DNA of 64,000 nucleotides from Fibrobacterota bacterium (GCA_003165595.1 PLWQ01000006.1:1-64000), one strand, 5' to 3'. Shown: positions 35,991-45,820, numbered from the stretch's first letter. Numbers and translations are program-made. Notes: a model not told the origin generated them from the sequence alone.

Positions 35991-37051
35991 AGCGGATACC
36001 GTCCCACGGGGAACGGATTCGAATATATCCAGGCATATTTTCCTTTGAACACCTCTATTCTGTAAATTCCTTCGGAGGTAATGGGAAATTCGGCCTGGCG
36101 GCCGATGCACACCGCGCATCGCTGGCCGTTTCGAATGAGCCTCACCTCCGACTTGTCCGGAACGCTCACGCATAACCGCGCCGGCAGTTCCGGAACCGTT
36201 GCGCACAGGCCCGGTGAAAATGCCCGGCCCTGCTTGTCGAGCAGAAATATCAGCGTTCCTTTTGCGTCGCCTCTCCGGAAATTGCTCACGAACCCGTTCC
36301 CGTTCTTGAGCGCGGAAAGCAGCATGGCTTTCGCGCCCGGCGCATCCGCTGGGGGCAACTGGCGATCCACGTACACGTGAGTTCGAATTCCCTTGAGTTC
36401 AACTTTAATTGGGAAAATAGTGAGACCGAAGGGTCCGAGCTTCATCTTCATGGTGTGCGCGTCAACACCACCGATTCCGCTTACAAACCGAGTTCTGTTG
36501 AGCGCATCCCAATGCTCCAGCAGCTCCCGCTTTACCTCCAGAAGGAACCGACGCGGGTAAAACAGCTTGACAAAATGAAGCGGGCTCTTCAGGTTCTCCA
36601 GCCAGTCGGACATCTGATTCCACAATTCCACGCCGTCGAATCCGGATACGTTCCAGTCCTTCCACGGGTACGGAGGATACTTCGCGAAGTAGTGCCGCAC
36701 TTCTATCGGATGCGCGATAAACCCGATACCGCCTTGCGCCTTTATCCTGTCGACATATCCCTGAGGCGTATCGTGGAATGTTACAACCGTGTCGCATCCA
36801 AGCGCAAGGTAATGGTTGAGGTTCGCGGCATCGTTGTGTTCGTACCCCACGCACACAAGAAGGTCGCCAAAAAACCCTTCGTATCCCGCTTCTCTTCCTG
36901 CAAGGGACGCATGGTCGGTCACCACGATGTAATCGAGACCCACTTGCCGCGCCGCCTCGATGAGAACGGGATAGGTGACTCCACCGTCCGAAAACGTCGT
37001 GTGCAGGTGAATGGCCCCGCACAATTCAGTGTGGTCGAATGAACTGTTCAT
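35987..37051 (-). CDS. PHP-domain phosphoesterase-like protein
   Basis: 354 residues from ATG 37051. PHP motifs: CGAIHLHTTFSDG, DYIVVTDHASL, VGYEHND, GFIAHPIEV and GGVDAHT, so most metal ligands are kept. The last 100 residues form a beta-rich domain. It is the first gene of the PHP-UbiA-TPR-ferredoxin-GGR minus-strand set. A second PHP protein lies at 16139; the two are not close. Confidence 0.85.
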   Translation of the reverse strand: MNSSFDHTELCGAIHLHTTFSDGGVTYPVLIEAARQVGLDYIVVTDHASLAGREAGYEGFFGDLLVCVGYEHNDAANLNHYLALGCDTVVTFHDTPQGYVDRIKAQGGIGFIAHPIEVRHYFAKYPPYPWKDWNVSGFDGVELWNQMSDWLENLKSPLHFVKLFYPRRFLLEVKRELLEHWDALNRTRFVSGIGGVDAHTMKMKLGPFGLTIFPIKVELKGIRTHVYVDRQLPPADAPGAKAMLLSALKNGNGFVSNFRRGDAKGTLIFLLDKQGRAFSPGLCATVPELPARLCVSVPDKSEVRLIRNGQRCAVCIGRQAEFPITSEGIYRIEVFKGKYAWIYSNPFPVGRYPL

Positions 37052-37104
37052 GATGCTGCCGCCGTTTCTTGCACAATGTCGCGGGATCACGCCAATCGTT
37101 CGCT

Positions 37105-37155
37105 GTAAACAACCACAGTGACGGAAGAACCCCGCAGCTTGCTGCGGGGTTCTTC
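37105..37155. repeat. hairpin repeat related to the composite palindromes
   Basis: TGTAAACAACCACAG, an opening shared with the repeats at 13828 and 22313, followed by a perfect 15-bp inverted repeat: GAAGAACCCCGCAGC at 37124-37138 and its reverse complement at 37141-37155. It can act as a terminator in either direction, though no long T run follows. Confidence 0.7.
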
Positions 37156-37263
37156 ACTCGAGTGCGAAATCCCCCGTATGGGAAAATAACTTTGGCCTGG
37201 GCCCGCGGGATTCCTTCAAAATATATGCCCGTGCCCGCAAAGGGGAAATCGCCGTAACACTAT

Positions 37264-37293
37264 TTGACTATTGTCCCAGGATAAATGTATTTT
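37264..37293 (+). promoter_or_regulatory. putative promoter of rpsT
   Basis: TTGACT at 37264-37269 and TATTTT at 37288-37293 with an 18-bp spacer, 66 bp before the S20 start codon. The stretch from 37052 to 37359 holds this and the hairpin repeat only. Confidence 0.5.
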
Positions 37294-37359
37294 AAGAAAT
37301 TTCAATTTGTTCGCTCCAGCACCGTTCACGCAATACAAGGACCACAAGGAGTAGTTTCA

Positions 37360-37620
37360 ATGCCCCAACACAAAGCATGTGAAAAGCATGTCCGGAAAAG
37401 TAAGAAAGCCAACATCAAAAACCGGAGCGACTGGTCGAAACTTCGAACCGTCATTCGCCAGGTCCTCGACTCAAAAGAGAAGAAAGCCGCGCAGGACCGC
37501 TTAAAGGCTGCGGTGTCGTTCATCGACAAATGCGCCGGCAGCGGGCTCATCCACAAGAACAATGCCGCCAACAAGAAATCGCGGCTCTTCATTCATGTGA
37601 ACAGGCTGCAGGAAAAGTAG
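37360..37620 (+). CDS. rpsT: 30S ribosomal protein S20
   Basis: 86 residues. Lys-rich helical protein with the family patterns HVRKSKKANIKNRSDWSKLRT and LIHKNNAANKKSRL. Starts at ATG 37360 with AAGGAG 8 nt upstream; the frame extends further up but that part is not conserved. Binds 16S rRNA in 30S assembly. Confidence 0.96.
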   Translation: MPQHKACEKHVRKSKKANIKNRSDWSKLRTVIRQVLDSKEKKAAQDRLKAAVSFIDKCAGSGLIHKNNAANKKSRLFIHVNRLQEK

Positions 37621-37669
37621 TTTCCATTCCCGTTCTTTTCGGCCGCATACCGTGCATCAAGGATGAATA

Positions 37670-38911
37670 ATGAACAATTTTCATCTCGTGGGTGAAGAAT
37701 TGTGGTGTGAGAACGTCGCACTCCCGTCCATAGCGCGCGACGTCGGCACCCCGGCGTATATCTACAGCAAAGCGAGCATTGTCAACAACCTCGAGTTGCT
37801 GATGGGCGCGTTTGAATCGCTCAACGTTCAAATATGCTTTTCGGTCAAGTCAAATTCGAACCTCTCCATTCTCCGCTTGATGGCCGACAGGGGAATCGGC
37901 GCGGACATCGTCTCCGGGGGCGAGCTGTTCCGTGCGCTCAAGGCCGGCATTGACCCTAAGAAGATCGTATACTCGGGCGTCGGTAAAACCGCACCCGAAA
38001 TACACTACGCGCTCAAGAGCGGCATCGGCATCTTCAATGTCGAATCGGAAGCGGAACTCCACGCGATTTCCGATATCGCAAAGGCGATGGATACCATCGC
38101 CTCGATTTCCCTGCGTGTCAATCCCGATATCGACGCCAAGACGCATGCCTTTACGACAACGGCGAAAAAGGAGAACAAGTTCGGCCTTCCCCTTTGTGCC
38201 GCGGCCGACCTGTACGCAGCTGCCCATTCCCTGCCGCATATCAGCCCCGTGGGCATAGATGTGCACCTGGGATCACCCATCCTCTCGCTGGATCCCTACC
38301 GGCGCGCTCTCGAACTTCTGAGCGACCTGTACGGCCGGCTTCACGCAATGGGCATTAAAGTCCACACCATCGACATCGGCGGCGGGTTCGGTATAGTTTA
38401 CAAAGACGAAACTCCGTTCACCCCCATCCAGTTCGCCGCCATCCTTGCGCCCTATGCCGAAAGGCTCAAATGCAATTTTGTCGTTGAGCCCGGTCGGTTC
38501 GTGGTCGGCAACGCCGGCGTCCTGCTGACGACGGTGACGTATGTCAAGAAAACGCCCTCCAAGTTGTTCTATATCTGCGACGCGGGCATGAATGACCTTA
38601 TTCGTCCTCCCTTGTACGACGCCTATCATGCCGTTGTGCCGGTGATGCAACGGAAAGCCGCAGATCAGACAATCGCCGACATCGTGGGCCCGGTGTGCGA
38701 GTCATCGGATTTCTTCGGCAAGCACCGCACCATCGACCGCGTCGCACAAGGAGAATTGCTGGCCGTTCGGAGCGCGGGCGCCTATGGGTTCTCAATGGCG
38801 TCCAATTACAATTCGAGGCCGCGCCCCTGCGAAATCCTCGTTGACGGTTCTTCCTATTCGGTCATTCGAAAACGGGAATCGTACGACGATCTGATCCGCG
38901 GCGAAGCATAG
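37670..38911 (+). CDS. lysA: diaminopimelate decarboxylase
   Basis: PLP enzyme making lysine from meso-diaminopimelate. 413 residues, the usual length. The PLP lysine is in CFSVKSNSN, followed by GADIVSGGEL, the glycine-rich DIGGGFG, EPGRFVVGNAGVL, CDAGMNDLIRPPLYDAYH and GPVCESSDFFG with the substrate-binding cysteine. AAGGATG is upstream of the ATG. It follows rpsT by 49 bp and may be read from the same promoter. Confidence 0.97.
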   Translation: MNNFHLVGEELWCENVALPSIARDVGTPAYIYSKASIVNNLELLMGAFESLNVQICFSVKSNSNLSILRLMADRGIGADIVSGGELFRALKAGIDPKKIVYSGVGKTAPEIHYALKSGIGIFNVESEAELHAISDIAKAMDTIASISLRVNPDIDAKTHAFTTTAKKENKFGLPLCAAADLYAAAHSLPHISPVGIDVHLGSPILSLDPYRRALELLSDLYGRLHAMGIKVHTIDIGGGFGIVYKDETPFTPIQFAAILAPYAERLKCNFVVEPGRFVVGNAGVLLTTVTYVKKTPSKLFYICDAGMNDLIRPPLYDAYHAVVPVMQRKAADQTIADIVGPVCESSDFFGKHRTIDRVAQGELLAVRSAGAYGFSMASNYNSRPRPCEILVDGSSYSVIRKRESYDDLIRGEA

Positions 38912-39138
38912 CGTTCTCCAGATTTCCGGCGTTTTCGCCATGCCTGTCGCGCAGTTGTATATTCTCCTTGGGAACCGTCGGACCCTGGAGATCCTATGTT
39001 TCCCGGTCCCCAATAATTATTGCCTTTGCCTTTTTGCGTGCTGCCTATGTACAATTTAGATGCCCCGGTGGCGCGCAGACGCGCCCACCCGCGCAATCGC
39101 GCTCGGCAGCGCACCCCGGAACAAGAACCAGACGGCTC

Positions 39139-41286
39139 ATGACGCAAACAAGAAACTCGCTGCGAATTCGTTCGAGACGCCCCAGCCGGTATGCCATACC
39201 TATTTCTCTATGGCTGAGCATCTTCTGGTTGTTCCCGTCTTCGGTTGCCTCCTTTCCCCTTTTCTGGGAGCAGGAAATAAGCTCCGCTTTAGATTCAAGA
39301 GACAGCAGCTATCGCGAGGCCGGAGTGGACACCGCCCTATTTGGACGGTTGCAGACAGCGGGCGATCGACTGAGCGCTCTTCCGATGGACACCGCTTCCC
39401 CGTGGCATTCTTTTCTCACAGGAATGGCCCTTGCAAAGGATAGCGGCACCGCGGCCGCGGCCAGCTTTGCACGCGCGATTTCCCTTTCGGAGAAAGATCC
39501 CGGGCGTCTCTGGGTTCTTTCGGTCGAATTCTACCGCTGCGACATGCAGGCCTGGGAAGAAAAATGCCTCAAGAAACTCGAAATTCTTTTCCTTGCCTCC
39601 GGCGCCCGTAGCGCGCCGGTGATAGTCCAGCAGCTGCTGTTTCGATTGTCAAATGCAAATGCGCACGGGAACACACGGGATTCTGAATTCTACGGCGGGT
39701 GGGCCCAAAGATTCGACAGACGGTGCTTGTGGCCGTCCATTCTCGCCATCGGATCAACCGACTTCACGAATTTCCCCAGAGCCGCCGCCCAAATACGCGA
39801 CGTTTTTGCGTCTTTGTCCGCGTCGTGGGAATCGCAGCTTACCTTTGCCCGGGCCGCATCAAAGTGGCTCTTCTGGGTATTGCAAACGCTGATCGCGGGC
39901 GCCTTGATCGGACTCGTCGCCAAGTACCTTTCCCCCGCGCTCCATATTTCGTCTGAGCGCTTCCCCGACATTTTCAGCTCCAGGGGGAAGCTGCTGCTGG
40001 CGCTGGCGGCATTTTTTTCGGTTGCGTTTCTCGGCGCCATCCCTTTTATCTGGGTCATTTTCTTCGTTATATGGCGGCGACTCGTTCCGCGAGACAAGCG
40101 CCTGGCGGTTTGCGCGCTCATGCTGTTCCTGCTCACGCCGCTTGGCGTCAGGCTAAGCGACATGTTCGATTCTGCGCTGTCGGAAAGCAGTTCGGTGCAA
40201 CTCTACAGGAAGGCAATTGACGAAGGATACTACCCGGCGCTCGACTCAACCATCGCCTCGCACGCGCTGCGCAGCGGCAAAGACTACCTTGCTCATACCG
40301 CCGCGGCACTGTACGCGTGCAAGAAGGGAACTCCGCTTTCCGCCTTTTCTCATCTGAAAATGGCCCAGATGATTGCAAAAGACGACCCCGTCGTTATTGT
40401 AACGGCCGGAAATGCCCTGTACTATGCCGGTGATTTCCAGGGCGCCCGGAATGCCTACCAGCAATGCGTTCGCCTCTATCCAAAGTTCGAGCCCGCCTAT
40501 TTCAACCTCGGGCAATACTATTTCGGCGCCATGGAGACGGCCAAAGGCATGGAATACACGACGCAAGCCGCGCGGCTCGACCCGGAATACGTTAACGCGT
40601 TCATCAAGAAGAACGACGAATGCTTTTCGAAGGACTGGCCACCTCTCCGTCAACTTGTGTGGCCCGATTTTGCCCCAAGTTACTTCTGGCGCGATGTCTT
40701 TCCCTCGTATTGCGGAACCTGGAATTCGGCCTCGCCACGCTTTGGCCCGCACTTTTTTGGCCTTCCGCTGACGTGGTATCTTGCCCTGTCGGCCTTCCTG
40801 GCGATCCTGCTTTTTACGCTTGATGTTTCGATCTGGTCGAAAGATGTTGTCAAGCGAGTATCGTCGTGCAAACTGTGCCAGACCCCCGTTTGCCGCAAAT
40901 GCAAACGTGGAAGCATTTGCAGAGATTGCTTTAGTGCAACCCAACATATTCGCAACGAACAAATACGGCAGCGAATAATGGGCAAGATCCAGGTGCGATC
41001 GTTGCGTTTTCGGGCAATGACGGCAATCGTGCTCGACCTGATTTACCCGGGAGCGGGCCTTGTCTACCGCGGCGCTCCACTGTATCAATCCGGCCCTTTG
41101 CTCGCGGTAACGTCGGTGGTGTATGCTTCCTTCGCGTTTTTGATCCAGGCAACATTTGAATATCCCACGTGGATACTCGGAAGGCTCTCAACGCCGCTGA
41201 TCTGTGTTTTCGCCGCGTACTGGGCAATCTTTGTTGTGCGAGCCGCCATCAAGAGCGTTGCCGTACTCACCAGGCAGGAGGAATAG
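39139..41286 (+). CDS. TPR membrane protein with Cys-rich zinc-ribbon-like segment
   Basis: About 715 residues from ATG 39139. One N-terminal hydrophobic segment, a helical-repeat region, two or three spans near 255-340, then TPR-like units (for example DDPVVIVTAGNALYYAGDFQGARNAYQQCVRLYP, and FEPAYFNLGQYYFGAMETAKGMEYTTQAARLDP). A further span is followed by CKLCQTPVCRKCKRGSICRDC (about 577-597), with six cysteines in zinc-ribbon-like spacing. The C-terminus has two more spans. It ends 1 bp before the DUF4388 gene, so the two are translationally linked. Function unknown; probably the membrane anchor of this cluster. Confidence 0.8.
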   Translation: MTQTRNSLRIRSRRPSRYAIPISLWLSIFWLFPSSVASFPLFWEQEISSALDSRDSSYREAGVDTALFGRLQTAGDRLSALPMDTASPWHSFLTGMALAKDSGTAAAASFARAISLSEKDPGRLWVLSVEFYRCDMQAWEEKCLKKLEILFLASGARSAPVIVQQLLFRLSNANAHGNTRDSEFYGGWAQRFDRRCLWPSILAIGSTDFTNFPRAAAQIRDVFASLSASWESQLTFARAASKWLFWVLQTLIAGALIGLVAKYLSPALHISSERFPDIFSSRGKLLLALAAFFSVAFLGAIPFIWVIFFVIWRRLVPRDKRLAVCALMLFLLTPLGVRLSDMFDSALSESSSVQLYRKAIDEGYYPALDSTIASHALRSGKDYLAHTAAALYACKKGTPLSAFSHLKMAQMIAKDDPVVIVTAGNALYYAGDFQGARNAYQQCVRLYPKFEPAYFNLGQYYFGAMETAKGMEYTTQAARLDPEYVNAFIKKNDECFSKDWPPLRQLVWPDFAPSYFWRDVFPSYCGTWNSASPRFGPHFFGLPLTWYLALSAFLAILLFTLDVSIWSKDVVKRVSSCKLCQTPVCRKCKRGSICRDCFSATQHIRNEQIRQRIMGKIQVRSLRFRAMTAIVLDLIYPGAGLVYRGAPLYQSGPLLAVTSVVYASFAFLIQATFEYPTWILGRLSTPLICVFAAYWAIFVVRAAIKSVAVLTRQEE

Positions 41287-41287
41287 C

Positions 41288-42358
41288 ATGGCGCTCAGGG
41301 GCAGTCTCCACGAATTCGAGCTTGCGGAAATCTTCCAACTTATTTCCCGCGACGCAAAAACCGGACAACTGGTCCTCTCCCACCAGGACAATGAAGCGTT
41401 TGTTATCTTTTCGCAAGGGGCGGTCGTCGCCGCCGGCACCGGCGAACAAAACCTGCAGACAATCCTGTTCCGGTATCTCATGTCGGTAAAACGCTACTCG
41501 GAAGAGGAACTCAACGAGCTGCTGTACATATGCCAGGGTGAAATGCGACAGTTCTCCCAGGAACTGACAAAGAGAAACTACCTTTCCGGCAATGAGCTTG
41601 CGACGCTGGTTCACATGACCATAGAAGATCTGGCGTGCAGTCTGTTCTTATGGGACGAAGGAAACTACCGCTTCGATTCACTCGAAGGAATGGATGAGTA
41701 CCTTGTTGGCGGCGTCACGTTTCCCGTGGACGCCATCACCATGGAGGCAATGCGGCGAAGCGACGAATGGAAGAGGATCCGGCAGCACATTTCTGGCGGA
41801 ACGGTATTCTCCGTTGTCCAGCAACCGCCTGCTCCTCAAGCACCGGCGTCGCCCCTGTCAAATCCCTCGGGGTACGTTCTTTCCCTTATTGACGGTTTAA
41901 CCACGGTTGATGGACTGTGCGAAAAGTCGCTCCTGCTTCCCTATCGAGTGTACGAGATCCTGTTTGGCCTGTGGCAGAACTCCGCCATCTCACCGCTCGC
42001 GGTCAAACGGCAGCAGGTCAAGCCGCGCCCGGCACCTTCCGGAAGGCCCGCGTCAGAAGTCGTTGCCGCGGCGCTGTCCATTACCGCCGTTGCGGTTTGG
42101 GCAGCCGCGCTTTTCTGCTTTTCGCACATAGCCGGGGACAATTTTCTTCATCAGACCACAATTGACAGCCGCATGGCGCGTGCTACCGTGGAGTTCCAAC
42201 GCAATGTTCGGAAAACTGCAATTGCCGCGCTGCAGTTCAGATCGCTCAGAGGATATTCGGCTGCAAACGCGAAATCGCTTGTGCTTGACCATCTTATTGG
42301 TCACAATGATGTCCCGCTGCAGGTACCTATTGCGACGCCCGGCAACAGCATAAGGTAA
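41288..42358 (+). CDS. DUF4388/PATAN-domain protein with C-terminal membrane segment
   Basis: 356 residues from ATG 41288, with AGGAGG upstream. The opening MALRGSLHEFELAEIFQLI...KTGQLVLS and EAFVIFSQGAVVAAG is the standard DUF4388 (PATAN) start. A second globular half (about 185-260) with SYVLSLIDG-like wording follows, then a Pro-rich linker, one membrane span (about 265-290) and an extracytoplasmic tail. DUF4388 proteins are common beside MglA-type GTPases. It precedes mglA by 249 bp, with a separate promoter in between. Confidence 0.88.
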   Translation: MALRGSLHEFELAEIFQLISRDAKTGQLVLSHQDNEAFVIFSQGAVVAAGTGEQNLQTILFRYLMSVKRYSEEELNELLYICQGEMRQFSQELTKRNYLSGNELATLVHMTIEDLACSLFLWDEGNYRFDSLEGMDEYLVGGVTFPVDAITMEAMRRSDEWKRIRQHISGGTVFSVVQQPPAPQAPASPLSNPSGYVLSLIDGLTTVDGLCEKSLLLPYRVYEILFGLWQNSAISPLAVKRQQVKPRPAPSGRPASEVVAAALSITAVAVWAAALFCFSHIAGDNFLHQTTIDSRMARATVEFQRNVRKTAIAALQFRSLRGYSAANAKSLVLDHLIGHNDVPLQVPIATPGNSIR

Positions 42359-42484
42359 ATTGTTTTTTGGGCAGAGCGCCAAGCCGATACCGGCGGTATT
42401 TGCCGCAAAGAAAACAGCCGAACCCGTCATTTAAGCGTTAGAAAATACGGGGAGATTAATTTGAGGATGCGTCCCTATCTTTGC

Positions 42485-42513
42485 TTGCATATTGTTTCCT
42501 ACAGAACTATATT
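42485..42513 (+). promoter_or_regulatory. putative promoter of mglAB
   Basis: TTGCAT at 42485-42490, a 17-bp spacer and TATATT at 42508-42513. It lies 95 bp before the mglA ATG in a 249-bp gap that holds nothing else coding. Confidence 0.5.
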
Positions 42514-42607
42514 TCATGAAGTAACTTGGGCTTGATGTTGGTTGATCGAAGCGTACAAACGCGAAAGCCTCGTTCCTTTGCCATGTGCCTAAGAGAGGGA
42601 TAATTCA

Positions 42608-43978
42608 ATGGCTTCAATCAATTATGCAATCAGGGAAATAAGCGTAAAAATCGTGTTCTACGGGCCCGGCCTCAGCGGAAAGACCACTAACCTCCAGGTA
42701 ATTCACAGAAAAATCCCCATCGATTACCGAAGCGACATGGTGTCCCTCGCAACGGAAACGGACAGAACCCTGTTCTTCGACTTCCTGCCTTTGGATCTGG
42801 GAAAAATCAAGGGATTTTCCACCAAGTTCCAGCTTTACACCGTTCCCGGCCAGGTGTACTACAATGCAACGAGAAAACTTGTGCTGCGAGGCGTTGACGG
42901 AGTGGTATTTGTCGCCGATTCCGCTCAAGACAAGATGCAGGAAAATCTGGAAAGTTTCCAGAATCTGCACGACAATCTCGCAGAGTATGGCATTAAGCAA
43001 GGCAGTATCCCGATAGTCATTCAATACAACAAGCGCGACCTCCCCAATGCGCTTCCGGTTGAAACCATAGACAAAACAATCAACAAATTCGGCTACCCGT
43101 GGAACGAAGCGGTCGCCAATCAGGGCAAGGGAGTCTTCGAGTCCCTCAAAATCATCGGAAAAATCGTTATCGACAGTCTCAATAGGAAATATTCAAGGCC
43201 GTCATTGGGTCAATCGCAGGAACCCCTTCACAGGCCTTTGGCCCAGGTCTCTCAACCGCAGCCGGCGCAGCAAAGACGCCCTCAGGCCGAACCGACGTAC
43301 GCTGCGCCTCCAGTCCGGCCGCAGCAGCCTGCGGCGCAGGTATTGCCACAGCGGCCCGACCCTTCGACTCAGCGCCATCAGGAGGACATTTTTCAGTCCT
43401 CTCAGCAGCAGGCCCGACCACAGCAGCCGCCTCGGCCCATAGCACCGCCGGCTGCTCCCAAACCGCAACCGGCTCGCGACGATTACTACGACTACGGTTC
43501 AATAAATCTCGAACCGATGGCCCAGCCCGCCGCCGCGCCCCAGGCGCCGCAACAGCAGGAGTCGGGCGTTGACAAAACAGAGCTTGATCTGGAAATAGAA
43601 AAATACCAGAAGGAAATAGAAGACAAGCAGCGCAGGCTTCGATCACTCCAGTCGACGTCCCCGGCGCCGCAGCAGCAGGAGTCCCCTGCGCCGCTCCGGC
43701 CGCAGCCGGTGCAGACCCAGAACGGGTTCGCCGGTCCGCAGAAAGCAAACTACGACGTCTACAATCTTCCGGAAACCGACGATCAGATTCCGCAATTCCC
43801 GCCGCGGCAGTCCGAAGACTCTCAGGAGCCTCCCGCTTCGCCAGACGAGGAGCAGCCGCTGTATTTTACGTCGGTCAACACCGGCCAGCGAAAAAAGATA
43901 AAGCGTCCCGTCAACCCGAAAACAAAACAGCAGGGTAGTTTTCTTTCGAAATTTTTCAACAAAGAAAAACCTCAATGA
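42608..43978 (+). CDS. mglA: MglA-type small GTPase with long Pro/Gln-rich tail
   Basis: 456 residues. Residues 1-197 are an MglA-like Ras-fold GTPase: P-loop GPGLSGKTT (19-27), the PGQ of the MglA class (80-82, [10 protein letters not shown]), and NKRD (141-144). The usual MglA is about 195 residues. Here a 260-residue extension follows: very rich in Pro and Gln with a short charged coiled-coil (about 320-350, [19 protein letters not shown]) and ends in LYFTSVN...[12 protein letters not shown] (418-456). This end matches the end of the next gene. GAGAGGG is upstream of the ATG. It overlaps mglB by 4 bp. Likely role: polarity or motility switch. Confidence 0.93.
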   Translation: MASINYAIREISVKIVFYGPGLSGKTTNLQVIHRKIPIDYRSDMVSLATETDRTLFFDFLPLDLGKIKGFSTKFQLYTVPGQVYYNATRKLVLRGVDGVVFVADSAQDKMQENLESFQNLHDNLAEYGIKQGSIPIVIQYNKRDLPNALPVETIDKTINKFGYPWNEAVANQGKGVFESLKIIGKIVIDSLNRKYSRPSLGQSQEPLHRPLAQVSQPQPAQQRRPQAEPTYAAPPVRPQQPAAQVLPQRPDPSTQRHQEDIFQSSQQQARPQQPPRPIAPPAAPKPQPARDDYYDYGSINLEPMAQPAAAPQAPQQQESGVDKTELDLEIEKYQKEIEDKQRRLRSLQSTSPAPQQQESPAPLRPQPVQTQNGFAGPQKANYDVYNLPETDDQIPQFPPRQSEDSQEPPASPDEEQPLYFTSVNTGQRKKIKRPVNPKTKQQGSFLSKFFNKEKPQ

Positions 43979-44847
43979 GCGATGTAATTCTTTACAAAGA
44001 AGACATCGATAGGCTCAATTCAATCCTGCAGGCACTCGTAAGCGAGACAAAGATTCTGTCGGCGCTTCTCATCAACAAGGATACGCGCCTGCTCGCCCAC
44101 CAGGGTTCGCTCGCGATGTTCGACATGTCGGCTCTTGCCGCTCTTATTGTGGGAAGTTTTGCTTCCACGCAGGCCATCGCCGGGCTCATCGGCGAACATG
44201 AATTTGCCACCATGTCCCATTCCGGGAAATCGAAGAACCTGCTGATCTCTCTTGTTGACGACAATACGATTATCGCTACGGTCTTCGACCGCTCCATACA
44301 GATGCCCACGGTATCGGCGTGCATCGAAAAACACATTGGCCTTTTCCAGCAGGCACTTGCCGCAATAGGCCGCAACATGGAAACGCTGTTCCAGGGTCCC
44401 GTTGCCATGCCGTCACTGTCTCAGGACGACGTCGAACAGGGGTTCGATTCGTTCTTCGACCAGCCTCAGGGTGCACACGGGTTTGAAGAAACCAGCGGCG
44501 AGCCTGCGCTCACCGCAGGACCAAGGAATCGCGTGCAGGAACCGCCGCGTACCATTCCTCCCCCGCCGGAAACGAAGCACCTGGAATATGCGTCCGCGCA
44601 GCGCAGTGAAGAGCCAGTAGCCCAGACCCGGGGAGACCGTGAGAATCATCCCGACCCTGCTCATTCTCGTACGCTGTCGGCCGCCGCAATGAGGAAGATA
44701 CCTCCGCCAAGCAACACGGAATACCTTTACTTCACGTCGATGAACTACCTCAAGAACAAGGCAAAGGAAGGAGCCTCCTTCCAGAAGCATAAGAACGAGA
44801 ACGGCATCTTTTCCCGTTTTTTTAACCGTTCAAAACATCAATCGTGA
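43975..44847 (+). CDS. mglB: MglB-type roadblock/LC7 protein with Pro-rich tail
   Basis: 290 residues. Residues 8-125 match the roadblock/LC7 fold of MglB, the GTPase-activating partner of Mgl[37 protein letters not shown] and [18 protein letters not shown]. Canonical MglB is about 150 residues; the remaining 160 are Pro/Gln/Glu-rich and disordered-looking. Residues 251-290 (LYFTSMN...[13 protein letters not shown]) resemble the MglA tail, and an earlier [12 protein letters not shown] segment repeats part of the motif. The ATG overlaps the mglA stop as ATGA. Confidence 0.88.
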   Translation: MSDVILYKEDIDRLNSILQALVSETKILSALLINKDTRLLAHQGSLAMFDMSALAALIVGSFASTQAIAGLIGEHEFATMSHSGKSKNLLISLVDDNTIIATVFDRSIQMPTVSACIEKHIGLFQQALAAIGRNMETLFQGPVAMPSLSQDDVEQGFDSFFDQPQGAHGFEETSGEPALTAGPRNRVQEPPRTIPPPPETKHLEYASAQRSEEPVAQTRGDRENHPDPAHSRTLSAAAMRKIPPPSNTEYLYFTSMNYLKNKAKEGASFQKHKNENGIFSRFFNRSKHQS

Positions 44848-44905
44848 ACGGCCGGTTCGTCGCAAGCCTGTCGGGTAACGCTCTCTTCTTTCGTCGCTGA
44901 TCTTC

Positions 44906-45772
44906 ATGATAGCACTGTCGATCGCTCTCCTTTTGCTTCTTGTCCCGCTTGCCGTGGGAAGCGCGGCCCTTGTTTGTTTCGGGGCGACCGGGAAACCCAA
45001 ACACGGTCCGGTGGGGCTTCTGCTTCACACGCTTACGGAGAAGAGCCAGCCGCATTGTTCATACTACTCGCCTGTCAAGTTTGCGGATCTCCTGGCAGAG
45101 CTTTCCGCAAGAAACGCCCGGTTCTCCACCGTACATGATGCTTCCCTGCTGTCGCCGGAATCGGACCATTCCATGTCCGTCGTGATGACATTCGACGACG
45201 GGTTTGAGAGTTTTTACACGAGCGCGCTTCCGCGTCTCCAGAAGTACGGCTTCAAGACTACCGTTTTCCCCGTTGCAGGCTACCTTGGTCAACGCTCAAC
45301 GTGGGACACGCTGCCCCCGCAGGTGCATTTGACGAAAGAGCAGGTCCGGGAAATTGCAGCGCTTGGTCACGAGATCGGCAGCCATACCGTCACCCACGCC
45401 AATTTGACCCTCCTGAATGATGCCGACCTGAGCAACGAACTCTCTCGCTCCAAGAGCATTCTCGAAGATATAACGGGAAAATCCGTAACAAGCCTGTCGT
45501 TCCCCTTTGGCCGATGGAACCAACGGGTGTGGCAGGCGGCGCGCGCGGCCGGGTATACCGCCGCGACATCATACGCCGGCGGCGTCGGCTACCAGCAGGG
45601 AATCGTACGCTTGTGGGGGATCTATTCGTTCGATTCCGTGGACGACGTGCTCGAACGGGCGGTACAGAGGCCGCGGCTGTCGAATTCGGTGACCCGCGGT
45701 CACGTGATGCCGCACTTTGCCAAGGGAACTCCCCTGTGGAAATTCAGGAGAAATTACGAGGTCATGAGATAA
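44906..45772 (+). CDS. membrane-anchored polysaccharide deacetylase (NodB homology)
   Basis: 288 residues with an N-terminal membrane anchor or signal (ALSIALLLLLVPLAVGSAALVC). NodB motifs: TFDDGFE (metal and catalytic Asp), GSHTVTHANL (metal His), and FPFGRWN. Carbohydrate esterase family 4 enzymes remove acetyl groups from peptidoglycan or other polysaccharides. Follows mglB by 58 bp, so it may be co-transcribed with the GTPase pair. Confidence 0.92.
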   Translation: MIALSIALLLLLVPLAVGSAALVCFGATGKPKHGPVGLLLHTLTEKSQPHCSYYSPVKFADLLAELSARNARFSTVHDASLLSPESDHSMSVVMTFDDGFESFYTSALPRLQKYGFKTTVFPVAGYLGQRSTWDTLPPQVHLTKEQVREIAALGHEIGSHTVTHANLTLLNDADLSNELSRSKSILEDITGKSVTSLSFPFGRWNQRVWQAARAAGYTAATSYAGGVGYQQGIVRLWGIYSFDSVDDVLERAVQRPRLSNSVTRGHVMPHFAKGTPLWKFRRNYEVMR

Positions 45773-45820
45773 GGTGCGCCGCCACGCCGCATCGGTTTAC
45801 GTATCGGAATAATGGGGTCG

